Below, in pieces: positions 16,525 through 24,526 of a DNA stretch of 37,635 nucleotides. The position numbers were made by a program, and so were the translations under genes. Every line of letters starts with the position of its first letter. Position 1 is the first letter of the stretch. The DNA comes from Thermus caliditerrae (GTDB lineage: Bacteria > Deinococcota > Deinococci > Deinococcales > Thermaceae), in assembly GCF_021462525.1 (NCBI RefSeq), contig NZ_JAKEDT010000003.1, forward strand, positions 16,218 through 53,852. Reading direction: 5' to 3'. The notes under the pieces were generated by a model, which saw only the letters and a list, made by a program, of their open reading frames with translations, was not told where the DNA came from and ran no database searches.

Positions 16525-17382
16525 TTAGACGAAGACCACGGTCTTGTTGCCGTGGACGATGATGCGGTCTTCCAGGTGCCAACGCACCGCCCGGGCCAAG
16601 ACCGTGCGTTCCAGCTCCCGCCCGAGCCTCCGCATCTCCGCCACGGAGTGGCGGTGGGATACCCTCACCACGTCCTGCTCGATGATGGGTCCTGCATCCA
16701 GCTCCTCTGTCACGTAGTGGGCGGTGGCCCCGATGAGCTTCACCCCCCGCTCGTAGGCCTGGCGGTAGGGGTCGGCCCCGGCGAAGGCAGGCAGGAAGGA
16801 GTGGTGGATGTTGAGGATGCGCATGGGGTAGCGGGCTACGAAGCTGGGGGAAAGCACCTGCATGTAGCGGGCCAGGACAACCACCTCCACCCCCTCGGCC
16901 TCGAGGAGGGCCAGGATCCTCTCCTCCGCCTCCTCCTTGCGCCCCCTTTCCACCGGCACGTGGTGGTAGGGGATGCCGAAGCGCTCCACCTCCTCCCGGT
17001 GGTCCGGGTGGTTGGAGACCACCAGGCGCAGGTCCATGGGTAGCTCCCCCACCCGGTAGCGCCAAAGGAGCTCCAAGAGGGCGTGGGCGGGCTTGGAGAC
17101 CAGGATGGCCACTCGCTTCTTTTCCGAGGCGTAAGCCAGGCGCCACGCCATCTGGAAACGGCTGGCCACCACATCCTGGAAGGCCCGCTCCAGGGCCGGG
17201 CGGGACAGGTCCAGGTGGGGAGTGGTGAAGGCCAGGCGCATGAAGAAGGTGCCCCCTTCAGGGTCGGTGGAATGCTGCTGCAGATCGGTGATGTTGGCCC
17301 CGTGGGCATGGAGGAAGCCCGAAACCGCGGCCACGATGCCGGGCCGGTCCGGGCAGGTGATGAGGAGCCGCGCCTCTTCCAT
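16525..17382 (-). CDS. purU: Formyltetrahydrofolate deformylase
   Basis: PurU hydrolyses 10-formyltetrahydrofolate to formate and tetrahydrofolate, balancing one-carbon pools and feeding PurT. The 285-residue protein has an N-terminal ACT domain (about 1-80, starting [20 protein letters not shown]) and a formyltransferase-fold domain. The latter shows the conserved [10 protein letters not shown] with catalytic Asn/His, [12 protein letters not shown] and [10 protein letters not shown]. All key positions are present, and the sequence clearly fits PurU rather than PurN, which lacks the ACT domain. The minus strand has TATAGT 7 bp before the ATG; this -10 overlaps that of the divergent rraA gene. 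Confidence 0.95.
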   Translation of the reverse strand: MEEARLLITCPDRPGIVAAVSGFLHAHGANITDLQQHSTDPEGGTFFMRLAFTTPHLDLSRPALERAFQDVVASRFQMAWRLAYASEKKRVAILVSKPAHALLELLWRYRVGELPMDLRLVVSNHPDHREEVERFGIPYHHVPVERGRKEEAEERILALLEAEGVEVVVLARYMQVLSPSFVARYPMRILNIHHSFLPAFAGADPYRQAYERGVKLIGATAHYVTEELDAGPIIEQDVVRVSHRHSVAEMRRLGRELERTVLARAVRWHLEDRIIVHGNKTVVFV

Positions 17383-17388
17383 AGGCGC

Positions 17389-17395
17389 TACTATA
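17389..17395. promoter_or_regulatory. Shared bidirectional -10 element for purU and rraA
   Basis: The 7-bp sequence TACTATA reads TACTAT on the plus strand (6 bp before the rraA ATG) and TATAGT on the minus strand (7 bp before the purU ATG). The whole intergenic gap is 18 bp, so both leaderless promoters must use the same bases. Confidence 0.6.
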
Positions 17396-17400
17396 TCCCC

Positions 17401-17895
17401 ATGGACTGGCGGACCACCGACCTATCGGACGCCCATCCCGAGGCGGAAACCCTGCCCATGGTCTTTAGAAGCTTCGGCGGCAGGTCCCGCTTCCAAGGGC
17501 GGGTGCGGACCCTGAAGGTCTTTGAGGATAACGCCCTGGTGCGCAAAGTATTGGAGCAAGAGGGCCAAGGCCAGGTGCTGGTGGTAGACGGGGAAGGCTC
17601 CCTAAGGACCGCCCTTCTGGGGGGCAACCTGGCCCGGCTGGCCTGGGAGCGAGGCTGGGCCGGGGTGGTGGTCCACGGGGCGGTGCGGGACACAGCGGAG
17701 CTCAAGGAGGTGCCCATCGGCCTCCTGGCCCTGGCCGCCACCCCCCGCAAAAGCGCCAAGGAGGGTAAGGGGGAGGTGGACGTGCCCCTCAGCCTCTTTG
17801 GGGCCCGGGTGCTTCCGGGAAGCTATCTTCTTGCCGACGAGGACGGGCTTCTTCTCCTACCCGCGCCCCCGAGCGGCGGCCAAAGCGGCGGATGA
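17401..17895 (+). CDS. rraA: RraA-family protein (RNase E inhibitor-like / aldolase-type fold)
   Basis: The 164-residue protein matches Rra[11 protein letters not shown] at the N terminus, the [24 protein letters not shown] core (Gly74 to Asp97), and [17 protein letters not shown] toward the end. In E. coli RraA binds RNase E and inhibits mRNA decay; related proteins are oxaloacetate decarboxylases or 4-hydroxy-4-methyl-2-oxoglutarate aldolases, and the Arg96-Asp97 pair needed for that chemistry is present. A T. thermophilus RraA homologue has a known structure. The ATG at 17401 has a leaderless -10; longer in-frame extensions run antisense through purU and are rejected. The last 107 bp overlap the 3' end of the convergent mutL. 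Confidence 0.9.
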   Translation: MDWRTTDLSDAHPEAETLPMVFRSFGGRSRFQGRVRTLKVFEDNALVRKVLEQEGQGQVLVVDGEGSLRTALLGGNLARLAWERGWAGVVVHGAVRDTAELKEVPIGLLALAATPRKSAKEGKGEVDVPLSLFGARVLPGSYLLADEDGLLLLPAPPSGGQSGG

Positions 17896-19423
17896 GCTCC
17901 TCCTCCTTCAGCACCAAGAAGGTGGGCCTCCCGTGGGGACAAACCCAAGGGGTTTCGCAGGCCAGAAGGGCGTCTAGGAGGGCCTGCCCCTGGGCCCCGC
18001 TCAGGGGGTGGCCCGCCTTCACCGCCGGCAAGCAGGCCAGGCGGCCCAGAAGCTCCGTCAGGCTCCTGCCCTCCCCCTTGAGGGCCTCGAGGAAGACCTG
18101 GGGAAGCAGGAGGGGGTAGGGGTGCAGGAAGGCCGGGGCGGAGAGGAGGCGAACCCGCCCCGGCCCAAAGGGCTCGTAGGCGAAGAGGGCGGAGGCTGCC
18201 TCCCCCTCCAAAAGGGCCTCCTCCTCGGGGGAAAGCTCCACCAAAACCGGGTACGGCAGGGGCTGCAGGCCCTCCTCCCTAAGGCGCCGCCGGAACTCCT
18301 CGTAGATGACCCGCTCGTGGGCCGCGTGCTGGTCCACCACGTAGAGGGCATCCCCCGCTTCCGCCAGGAGGTAGCTCTCCCGGAACTGGCCCAGGTAGCG
18401 CAGGCGGGGCAGGCCCGAAGGGGTGGGAGGGCTCAAGGGGGGAAGGGGGCTGGGCTCCGGCAGGCTCCGGGCCAGGCCGTGGCGCCGGAAGGCGCCCCGC
18501 ACCGCCTCTTCCAGGGCCTCCTCCACCTCCTTGGCCACCGCCACCTCCTCCTTGCGGGCGTCCAGGCGCAGGCGGAAAAGGCTAGGCGGCAGGGAGAGGT
18601 TCACCGCCCCCACGGGGAAGTGCCCCTCGGGGAGGAGCTCTCGGTAGGCCCGGCGGAGGGCCTTAAGAAGCCCCTCGGGCCAGGCTACGGGCCGCCCGTT
18701 CACCGCCAGGAAGAGGAGGTCAGGCCGGGTGCGGGACACCTGGGGACCAGAAAGAAGCCCCCAAAGGCCCACCTCCCCCAGGGCCTCTTCCAGGGGGAAA
18801 AGCCTCTCCGAAAGCACCCGGCCGAAGGCGAGCCGGGCGGCCTCCCAAAGGCCCGCCCCGGGGAAGAGGAGCCGGGCCTCCCCCTCCACGAAAAGGGCCA
18901 AGGAGAGGCTGGGGTGGTGGAGGAGGTAGCGCCTTAGGAGCTCCAACACCCCCCGCACCTCCCGCGCCGGGTCCCTCTCCTCCCCCCGGAAGAGGCCCAC
19001 CGCCTCCACCCGGGTGCCGGGGGGGGCGGGTACCTCCCGAAGCTCCAGCCTTTCCCCCTGGACCAGGAGCAGGCCCCCACCCACCTGCCCCCGGGGCCGG
19101 GAGCGCAGGCGTAGGATGGCGGCCTGGCGCAGGGCATAAAGGGCCTGGCCGCGGAAGCCCAAGGTGGCGATGCGCTCCGGGTCCTGAAGCTTGCTGGTGG
19201 CGAAGGGCTCCACCGCCAGGGGAAGCTCCTCCAGGGGGATGCCTGCGCCGTCGTCCTCCACCACCAGCCGCTCCAGCCCCCCGCCCCAAAGCTCCACCCT
19301 GACCCGCCGGGCCCCCGCGTCCAAGGCGTTCTCCAAAAGCTCCCGCACCGCGTCCCGCACCGAAAGGAGCACCTCACCCCGGGCCAAAAGGCCCCGGAGC
19401 TCCTCGGGGAGGGGGCGGATCAC
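17789..19423 (-). CDS. mutL: DNA mismatch repair endonuclease MutL
   Basis: The 544-residue protein has the GHKL ATPase domain: [12 protein letters not shown] with Glu28 and Asn32, [15 protein letters not shown] and [11 protein letters not shown] proline-rich linker (about 320-340) joins the C-terminal dimerisation/nuclease domain, which carries the endonuclease motif [12 protein letters not shown] (Asp364, Glu370, Glu375) and CPHGRP (495-500). It is therefore a nicking MutL, expected in a bacterium without MutH. The GTG start overlaps the mutS stop (GTGA). After the usual end at RRFGRR (512-517) there are about 27 extra residues, low in complexity, which overlap rraA by 107 bp. Removing one G from the GGGGG there would give an early stop, so the tail may be recent. 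Confidence 0.95.
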   Translation of the reverse strand: MIRPLPEELRGLLARGEVLLSVRDAVRELLENALDAGARRVRVELWGGGLERLVVEDDGAGIPLEELPLAVEPFATSKLQDPERIATLGFRGQALYALRQAAILRLRSRPRGQVGGGLLLVQGERLELREVPAPPGTRVEAVGLFRGEERDPAREVRGVLELLRRYLLHHPSLSLALFVEGEARLLFPGAGLWEAARLAFGRVLSERLFPLEEALGEVGLWGLLSGPQVSRTRPDLLFLAVNGRPVAWPEGLLKALRRAYRELLPEGHFPVGAVNLSLPPSLFRLRLDARKEEVAVAKEVEEALEEAVRGAFRRHGLARSLPEPSPLPPLSPPTPSGLPRLRYLGQFRESYLLAEAGDALYVVDQHAAHERVIYEEFRRRLREEGLQPLPYPVLVELSPEEEALLEGEAASALFAYEPFGPGRVRLLSAPAFLHPYPLLLPQVFLEALKGEGRSLTELLGRLACLPAVKAGHPLSGAQGQALLDALLACETPWVCPHGRPTFLVLKEEELIRRFGRRSGARVGEEARPRRQEDSFPEAPGPQRG

Positions 19424-21855
19424 CCCTTCATGGTACCCAAGGGGGTGCCTAGGGCCAAGGCCTTGAGCTCGTGGAGGAGGCGGAGGGCCTCGAGGGGGGT
19501 GAGACGGTCGGGGTCCAGGGCAAGAAGCCGCTCCAACACCGCCTCCGCCGGGCCTTCCCTCCGGGCAGCCAAGGCCTGGAGCAGGGCCTTAGCCCGCTCC
19601 ACCACCTCCTGGGGAAGCCCCGCCATGCGGGCCACCTCCACCCCGTAGCTCTTGGAAGCGGGCCCGGGGAGCACCTGGTGGTAGAAGGTAAGCCCCCTCT
19701 CCTCCTCCTTGGCGGCCACGTGCAGGTTCTTAAGCCGGGGCAGGGGCAAGGCGGTGAGCTCAAAGTAGTGGGTGGCGAAGAGGGCGTAGCACCGCCTTTC
19801 GTGCAGGGCCTCGGCCACGGCGGTGGCGATGGCCACCCCGTCCAGGCTGGAGGTGCCCCGGCCCACCTCGTCCAGGAGGACGAGGCTTTGCTCTGTGGCC
19901 TCCTTGAGGATCAGGGCCACCTCCTCCATCTCCACCATGAAGGTGCTCCTGCCCCCCGCCAGGTCGTCGGAGGCCCCGATGCGGGTCAGGATCCGGTCGA
20001 AGAGGGGAAGGGTAGCCTCCTCCGCGGGCACAAAGCTCCCGATCTGGGCCAGGAGGGCGATGAGGGCCGTCTGGCGCAGGTAGGTGCTCTTGCCCGCCAT
20101 GTTGGGCCCCGTGACCAGGACGAGCTCGTGGGCCATCTCCAGGTCGTTGGGGACGAAGGCACTCCTGCGCTCCACCACCGGGTGCCGCCCGGCGCGGATG
20201 CGGAGGCTTTCGCCGAAGCGGGGCCGGGTGTAGCCGTAGCGCACCGCCACCTCCGCAAGGGCGGCGTAGACGTCCAGCTCCGCCAGGACCCTGGCCGCCT
20301 CCCTGAGGGCCTCCGCTTCCTTCCTGGCCCGCTCCCGCACCTCCAGGAAGACCTCCTCCTCCCGGCGGCGGATCTGGGCCTCGAGGCGGTAGAGCTCCCT
20401 TTCGCGCTCCTTGATCTCCGGCAGGGTGTAGCGCTGCCGGTCTTTGAGGGTCTGCACCGCCCGGTACTCGGGGGGCACCCGCTCGTAGTAGGGCCGGGTC
20501 ACCTCCAGGTAGTAGCCGAAGACGGCGTTGTAGCCCACCTTCAGGGTGGGGATGCCGGTCCGGGCCTTTTCCCTTTCCTCCAGCTCCAGGAAGTAGGCCA
20601 CCCCCTCCCCCTGGGCCCGGCGCAGGGCGTCCAGGTGGGGGTCGTACCCCTCGCGGATCAGGCCCCCTTCGGAAAGCTTCAGGGGGGGATCGTCCACCAA
20701 AGCGGCCCGGAGCTCCTCCAGAAGGCCCAAAAGGTCCGGCAGGCCCACCTCCTCCCCCAAAACGGCCCTCAGCTCGGGCAGGATCTCCAGGCTCCTGCGA
20801 AGCGCCGCCAGGTCCTTGGGGCCGGCCCGCCCCAGCTCCAGCCGGGTGGCGAGCCGCTCCAGGTCCGCCAGGCGGAAGAGGAGCCGCCGCACGCCTTCCC
20901 GCAGGGCGCCCTCCCTCACGAATCGCTCCACCTGGGAAAGCCTGGCCTCCAGGGGCCCCCGCTCCAGAAGGGGGTGGCGGAGCCAGCTTTGCAGGAGCCT
21001 GCGCCCGGGGGCGGTGCGGGTCTCGTCCAGGACCCCGAAGAGGGTGTCTTGGCCCCGGAGGGGTTCGAAGACCTCGAGGGCCCGCAAGGTGGCCTCCGGC
21101 AGGCGCATGAAGGCCCCCGGGTCGTAGAGGCGGAAGGGCCTGGGGCGGAAGCGCCCCCCCTGGGTCTCCCCCGCGTAGCGGAGCAGGGCCCCCTGGGCCC
21201 GGCGCAGGGCCAAGGGACCCTCGCCTGCGGGCTCAAAAGGCGCCTCCGAGAGCATGACGGGGAAGCGCTTCCGGAACTCCTCCACAAACTCCCCATTCTC
21301 CCGCAACTCCGGCGCCAGGAGCACCTCCGCAGGCCGGTGGCGGAAAAGCTCATCGTAGAAGGCGCTTTTGCTCTTCAAGAGCGTCCCCTTGAACTCCCCG
21401 GTGGACACGTCCAAAAAGGCCACCCCCCAACCATCCCCGGTGGCCACGGCGGCCAGGTAGTTGGCCTCCTTGGGCAGGAGGGCCTCCTGCACCAGGGTCC
21501 CAGGGGTGAGAAGCTGGGTCACTTCCCGCCGCACCAGGCCCTCCGCCTCCTCCGCAGGCTCCACCTGGTCCGCCACCGCCAGGCGGAAGCCCATCTTGAG
21601 AAGCCTTTCCGCGTAGGCGTCAAAGGCCCGGATGGGGATCCCCGCCATGGGGGTGGTGAAGTCCTTGCTGGACTTGTGGGTGAGGGCCAGGCCCAGGGCC
21701 CGGGCCAACCTCTCGGCGTCCTCGCCGAAGCACTCGTAGAAGTCCCCCACCTGGAAGAGGAGGAGGTAGTCCGGGTAGCGGTCCCGGAGCTCCACATACT
21801 GCTGGAGAAGGGGGGGCAGGGGGCCTGGGCCTTCGCCCTTGAGCATGGCCTTCAT
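19420..21855 (-). CDS. mutS: DNA mismatch recognition ATPase MutS
   Basis: MutS binds mismatches and small loops as a clamp and recruits MutL. The protein has 811 residues from this start. The mismatch motif GDFYECF puts Phe39 and Glu41 at the same numbers I recall for T. aquaticus MutS, which supports the second of two adjacent ATGs (21855) over the first (21858); AGAAGG is also better spaced for it. The ATPase has TGPNMAGKST (Walker A), STFMVEMEE, VLLDEVGRGTSS (Walker B) and FATHYFELT. A candidate promoter TTTGGC-N16-TATACG lies upstream on the minus strand. mutL follows with a 4-bp overlap, so the pair is one operon. The frame extends further upstream without a start that is supported. Confidence 0.97.
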   Translation of the reverse strand: MKAMLKGEGPGPLPPLLQQYVELRDRYPDYLLLFQVGDFYECFGEDAERLARALGLALTHKSSKDFTTPMAGIPIRAFDAYAERLLKMGFRLAVADQVEPAEEAEGLVRREVTQLLTPGTLVQEALLPKEANYLAAVATGDGWGVAFLDVSTGEFKGTLLKSKSAFYDELFRHRPAEVLLAPELRENGEFVEEFRKRFPVMLSEAPFEPAGEGPLALRRAQGALLRYAGETQGGRFRPRPFRLYDPGAFMRLPEATLRALEVFEPLRGQDTLFGVLDETRTAPGRRLLQSWLRHPLLERGPLEARLSQVERFVREGALREGVRRLLFRLADLERLATRLELGRAGPKDLAALRRSLEILPELRAVLGEEVGLPDLLGLLEELRAALVDDPPLKLSEGGLIREGYDPHLDALRRAQGEGVAYFLELEEREKARTGIPTLKVGYNAVFGYYLEVTRPYYERVPPEYRAVQTLKDRQRYTLPEIKERERELYRLEAQIRRREEEVFLEVRERARKEAEALREAARVLAELDVYAALAEVAVRYGYTRPRFGESLRIRAGRHPVVERRSAFVPNDLEMAHELVLVTGPNMAGKSTYLRQTALIALLAQIGSFVPAEEATLPLFDRILTRIGASDDLAGGRSTFMVEMEEVALILKEATEQSLVLLDEVGRGTSSLDGVAIATAVAEALHERRCYALFATHYFELTALPLPRLKNLHVAAKEEERGLTFYHQVLPGPASKSYGVEVARMAGLPQEVVERAKALLQALAARREGPAEAVLERLLALDPDRLTPLEALRLLHELKALALGTPLGTMKG

Positions 21856-21935
21856 CATAACCTTCTCGTATACCCCCAGATAAGCTCGGCCAAATACGCT
21901 GATATTTATCGCAATCAATGGGACGGTACCTGAAC

Positions 21936-21965
21936 TTGACACGGGTAAGGTGCAGCGCTTAACAT
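21936..21965 (+). promoter_or_regulatory. Promoter of the sulfite dehydrogenase gene
   Basis: A perfect -35 TTGACA (21936-21941), an 18-bp spacer and TAACAT (21960-21965) precede the gene. The predicted leader is about 50 nt, with AGGAGGGT at 22010-22018. The 164-bp gap between mutS and this gene also holds an AT-rich patch (21900-21917) of unknown role. Confidence 0.65.
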
Positions 21966-22022
21966 GAGGCCCAATCGGTATAGGGACAAATGTCCAAAAA
22001 CGCACCAACAAGGAGGGTCAGG

Positions 22023-23246
22023 ATGGAGAAGTTGAACCGGCGCACCACGCTGAAGCTCATGGGTATGGGGGCGGCACTTCTGGCCGCAGGCGGACGGGGC
22101 TTGGCCCAACAAACCCCCACCGCCGACCAGTTGGTGAAGGGCAAAAACCCCAAGATGATCGTCCTTTCCCAGCGCCCCGTGGTGATGGAAACCCCCTATG
22201 ACCTCTTGGCAAGCAACCCCGAGCGCACGCCCAAGGAAATCCTCTATATCCGCAACAACGTAGACCTCCCCGGCTACAACACCGTGGAAGGGGCCAACCT
22301 GGAGGGGTGGAAGGTGGAGGTAAGCGGCCTGGTGGACAAACCCTTCACCTTTGAGGCCAAGGAGCTCCTCTCCCTGCCCCAGCACGAGGTCACCATGGTC
22401 CTCCAGTGCTCGGGCAACGGGCGCACCCTCTATAACCCCCGCCCCTCAGGTAACCCCTGGAAGCGGGGTGGGATGGGCAACGTCACCTTCCGGGGTGTCC
22501 GCCTGAAGGACCTCCTAGCTGCCAAAGGGGTCAAGCTGGGAGAAAAGGCTTTCTACATCACCGCCCACGCCAGCCGCCAGGGCAACGCCCCCGAGTTCGT
22601 GCGCTCGGTGCCCATCCACGCCTTGGAGAACGCCCTCTTGGCCCTCTCCATGAACGGGGAGCCCCTGCCAGCGGTGCACGGGGGGCCCGTGCGCCTGGTC
22701 TTCCCCGGCTACTTTGGGGTCAACAACGTGAAGTGGGTAGAGAAGATCGAGTTCACCGAGGGAGAAAACACCACCACCGAACAGGTTCCCCGCTACCGGG
22801 TACCCACCATTCCCAACGCCGCCATCCCCTTCCTGCCGCAAGAGCCTGGGAAAACCTACCCCTACAACCTGCAGAACTCCCGCCCCAACTGGCTGGTCAC
22901 CCTCAACAGCTTCATCTTTGCCCCCCTCGAGGGCCAGACGGTGGAGGGTCCCTATGTCCGCGTGGAGGGGGTCGCCTTCAACGACGGCATCGTCCCCATC
23001 GTGAGCGTGGAGGTTTCCACCAACGGCGGCCGCACCTGGCACCAGGCTCAGCTGGAACGCCAGGAGAAAAGCTTCGGCTGGATCCGCTGGCGGACCACGG
23101 TCTACCTCCGCTCCGGGGAGCACGAGATCATGGCTCGGGCTTGGGACGCCGCAGGCCGCAGCCAGCCCCTGGACGGCAACATCGCCTGGAACGAGCGGGG
23201 CTACGAGTACAGCGGGGTGATGCGGGTAAAGTTCACCGTGGCCTAA
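22023..23246 (+). CDS. Periplasmic molybdopterin sulfite dehydrogenase (sulfite oxidase family)
   Basis: This 407-residue Tat-exported enzyme oxidises sulfite to sulfate and passes electrons to a c-type cytochrome. The N terminus NRRTTLKLMGMGAALLAAG is a twin-arginine signal (Arg6-Arg7). VLQCSGNGR holds Cys129, the molybdenum ligand of the sulfite oxidase family. The following residues form the Moco domain (YFGVNNVKWVEKIEF) and a C-terminal Ig-like dimerisation domain (VSVEVSTNGGRTWHQA, ARAWDAAGRSQP). No haem domain is attached, like SorA. The start is chosen for AGGAGGGTCAGG just upstream, excluding 11 extra N-terminal residues. A T. thermophilus homologue with a neighbouring cytochrome c550 has been described in sulfite respiration. 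A hairpin follows. Confidence 0.92.
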   Translation: MEKLNRRTTLKLMGMGAALLAAGGRGLAQQTPTADQLVKGKNPKMIVLSQRPVVMETPYDLLASNPERTPKEILYIRNNVDLPGYNTVEGANLEGWKVEVSGLVDKPFTFEAKELLSLPQHEVTMVLQCSGNGRTLYNPRPSGNPWKRGGMGNVTFRGVRLKDLLAAKGVKLGEKAFYITAHASRQGNAPEFVRSVPIHALENALLALSMNGEPLPAVHGGPVRLVFPGYFGVNNVKWVEKIEFTEGENTTTEQVPRYRVPTIPNAAIPFLPQEPGKTYPYNLQNSRPNWLVTLNSFIFAPLEGQTVEGPYVRVEGVAFNDGIVPIVSVEVSTNGGRTWHQAQLERQEKSFGWIRWRTTVYLRSGEHEIMARAWDAAGRSQPLDGNIAWNERGYEYSGVMRVKFTVA

Positions 23247-23257
23247 GGCTTGAGGAA

Positions 23258-23280
23258 GCCCCCGGAGGTCCTCCGGGGGC
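23258..23280 (+). terminator. Hairpin between sulfite dehydrogenase and cytochrome c genes
   Basis: GCCCCCGGA pairs with TCCGGGGGC across a short GGTCC loop (perfect inverted repeat 23258-23280). It begins 12 bp after the stop codon. No T-tract follows, so termination may be incomplete. Confidence 0.6.
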
Positions 23281-23321
23281 ATACGTGTGGCGGAAACCCA
23301 AAACCTTACAGGGGTGGGGTT

Positions 23322-23327
23322 TAAACT
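23322..23327 (+). promoter_or_regulatory. Leaderless -10 of the cytochrome c gene
   Basis: TAAACT lies 6 bp before the ATG at 23334, giving the cytochrome its own promoter downstream of the hairpin. No convincing -35. Confidence 0.45.
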
Positions 23328-23333
23328 CAAAGC

Positions 23334-24026
23334 ATGAGAAAGCCTCTCTGGATACTGACTATTGCCGCGGCTAGCTTGGGGGGATACCTGGCCCTGAGCC
23401 AGTTCACCCTCCCCGAGGGCCCCGGCCAAGAGGTGGTGCTGGCCAAGTGCCAGGCTTGCCACGACATCGGCTTCGTGGCCCGCGAGCGGCTTTCGCGGGA
23501 ACGCTGGGACGCCATCATCAACGAGATGGTCATACGGGGCCTGCAGGTGACCCCAGAGGAACGGGCCACCATCCTGGACTACCTGGCCACCTACCTGGGC
23601 ACCGAACCGCCACCCGCCCCGCCGCCAGCCCAGGCCGCTGCCCCGAAGACCGGCGCCCAGGTCTACGCCAACTGCCAGGGGTGCCACGGACCCCAGGGCG
23701 AAGGCAACCCGCCCGCCTTCCCACCCCTCAAAGGACACGTGGAGAACCTCCTCAAGGCGGAAGGCGGCCGGGCATACCTCCTCCTGGCGGTGCTTTACGG
23801 CGTGCAAGGGGAGGTGCAGATTATGGGCCAGAACTACACGGGCATCATGCCGGGCTTCGCCTGGCTTTCCGATGACGAGCTGGCCCTGGTCCTGAACCAT
23901 CTGGTGGCGTGGGGAGCCCCGGAAGGCTTTAAACCCTACACCCCCGAGGAGGTGAAGGCGGCCCGGGCCAAGGCCCTCGCCCCAGAGGAGGTTCTGAAGC
24001 TTCGGCAAGGTCTCAAGCTGCCATGA
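23334..24026 (+). CDS. Dihaem cytochrome c, probable electron acceptor of sulfite dehydrogenase
   Basis: The 230-residue exported protein has an N-terminal signal/anchor (about 5-22). Two haem c sites are visible: CQACH (Cys39, Cys42, His43) and CQGCH (Cys114, Cys117, His118), separated by a proline/alanine linker (EPPPAPPPAQAAAP, 91-104). The second domain has IMPGF, whose Met is a likely axial ligand; Met65 is a candidate in the first. Adjacent to a haem-free sulfite dehydrogenase it is the natural redox partner, and the T. thermophilus homologue is described as such. Its stop overlaps the next ATG by 4 bp (ATGA). Confidence 0.9.
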   Translation: MRKPLWILTIAAASLGGYLALSQFTLPEGPGQEVVLAKCQACHDIGFVARERLSRERWDAIINEMVIRGLQVTPEERATILDYLATYLGTEPPPAPPPAQAAAPKTGAQVYANCQGCHGPQGEGNPPAFPPLKGHVENLLKAEGGRAYLLLAVLYGVQGEVQIMGQNYTGIMPGFAWLSDDELALVLNHLVAWGAPEGFKPYTPEEVKAARAKALAPEEVLKLRQGLKLP

Positions 24027-24466
24027 GGGGGAAGGTCGTTTCCCTCCACCTGGGGCTGGGCTCCGGTCTTCCCAAGCCCCAGGTGAAGGTTTTGGAACTG
24101 GTGGCCGGCTTCGGGGCCAAGGGGGACCGGCATGCGGGCAAGGACCCCGACCGGGCTGTCCTGGTAGCGGGCCTCCCTGCCTACGACAAGGCCAAGGAGG
24201 CGGGTATAGAACTGCCCTTGGGAGCCTTGGGGGAAAACCTCCTCCTGGACCTTGACCCCCATGCCCTACCCCCAGGTACCCGCCTAAGGATAGGGGAAGC
24301 CCTTTTGGAGTTCTCCTACGTGTGCACGGTCTGCTCCAGCCTTTCCCAGTTTGACCTGAAGCTTCCCAAGCTCCTCTACGGGGGCCGGGGGCTTTACGCC
24401 CGGGTGCTGGAAGGCGGTCTGGTGCGGGTGGGGGACCCGGTGCGCATCCTGGCCACCGCCGAATAG
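24023..24466 (+). CDS. MOSC-domain protein
   Basis: The 147-residue protein is a stand-alone MOSC domain: KVVSLHLG at the start, AKGDRHAGKDPDRAVLV, LPLGALGENLLLDLD, LRIGEALLEFSYVCTVCSSLSQF and VLEGGLVRVGDPVRIL at the end. MOSC domains bind molybdenum cofactor or carry sulfur/metals; the Cys in the CTVC segment is the usual functional position. Here it is translationally coupled to the cytochrome of a molybdoenzyme operon, so handling or insertion of the cofactor, or a reductase role, is plausible. Many small MOSC proteins have no assigned function. A strong palindromic terminator follows. Confidence 0.82.
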   Translation: MRGKVVSLHLGLGSGLPKPQVKVLELVAGFGAKGDRHAGKDPDRAVLVAGLPAYDKAKEAGIELPLGALGENLLLDLDPHALPPGTRLRIGEALLEFSYVCTVCSSLSQFDLKLPKLLYGGRGLYARVLEGGLVRVGDPVRILATAE

Positions 24467-24490
24467 TCTTTCCACCAGAAGGAAGAAGGA

Positions 24491-24512
24491 CCCCGGGGAC
24501 CGGTCCCCGGGG
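24491..24512. terminator. Bidirectional terminator between the MOSC and 5'-nucleotidase genes
   Basis: A perfect 22-bp palindrome (CCCCGGGGACC and its complement) is flanked by AAGG on the left and CCTTT on the right. On the plus strand CCTTTGCC follows; on the minus strand TCCTTCTTCC. It lies between convergent genes and fits both. Confidence 0.75.
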
Positions 24513-24526
24513 CCTTTGCCTCTGGC

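Noticed and set aside
17083..17400. N-terminal extension of RraA by over 100 residues
   Set aside because: It would run antisense through purU, and the family begins at the [10 protein letters not shown] region reached from the ATG at 17401.
19471..21933. An 820-codon open frame antisense to mutS
   Set aside because: It is the mirror of a conserved real gene in high-GC DNA, composed of low-complexity Gly/Pro/His/Gln/Leu-rich sequence with no family resemblance.
21858..22011. N-terminal extension of MutS upstream of the double ATG
   Set aside because: It passes through promoter-like sequence, lacks a ribosome site and exceeds the 811-residue family length.
22515..24008. A 497-codon minus-strand frame across the sulfite dehydrogenase and cytochrome genes
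   Set aside because: It spans two real genes and their intergenic terminator, with no recognisable domain.
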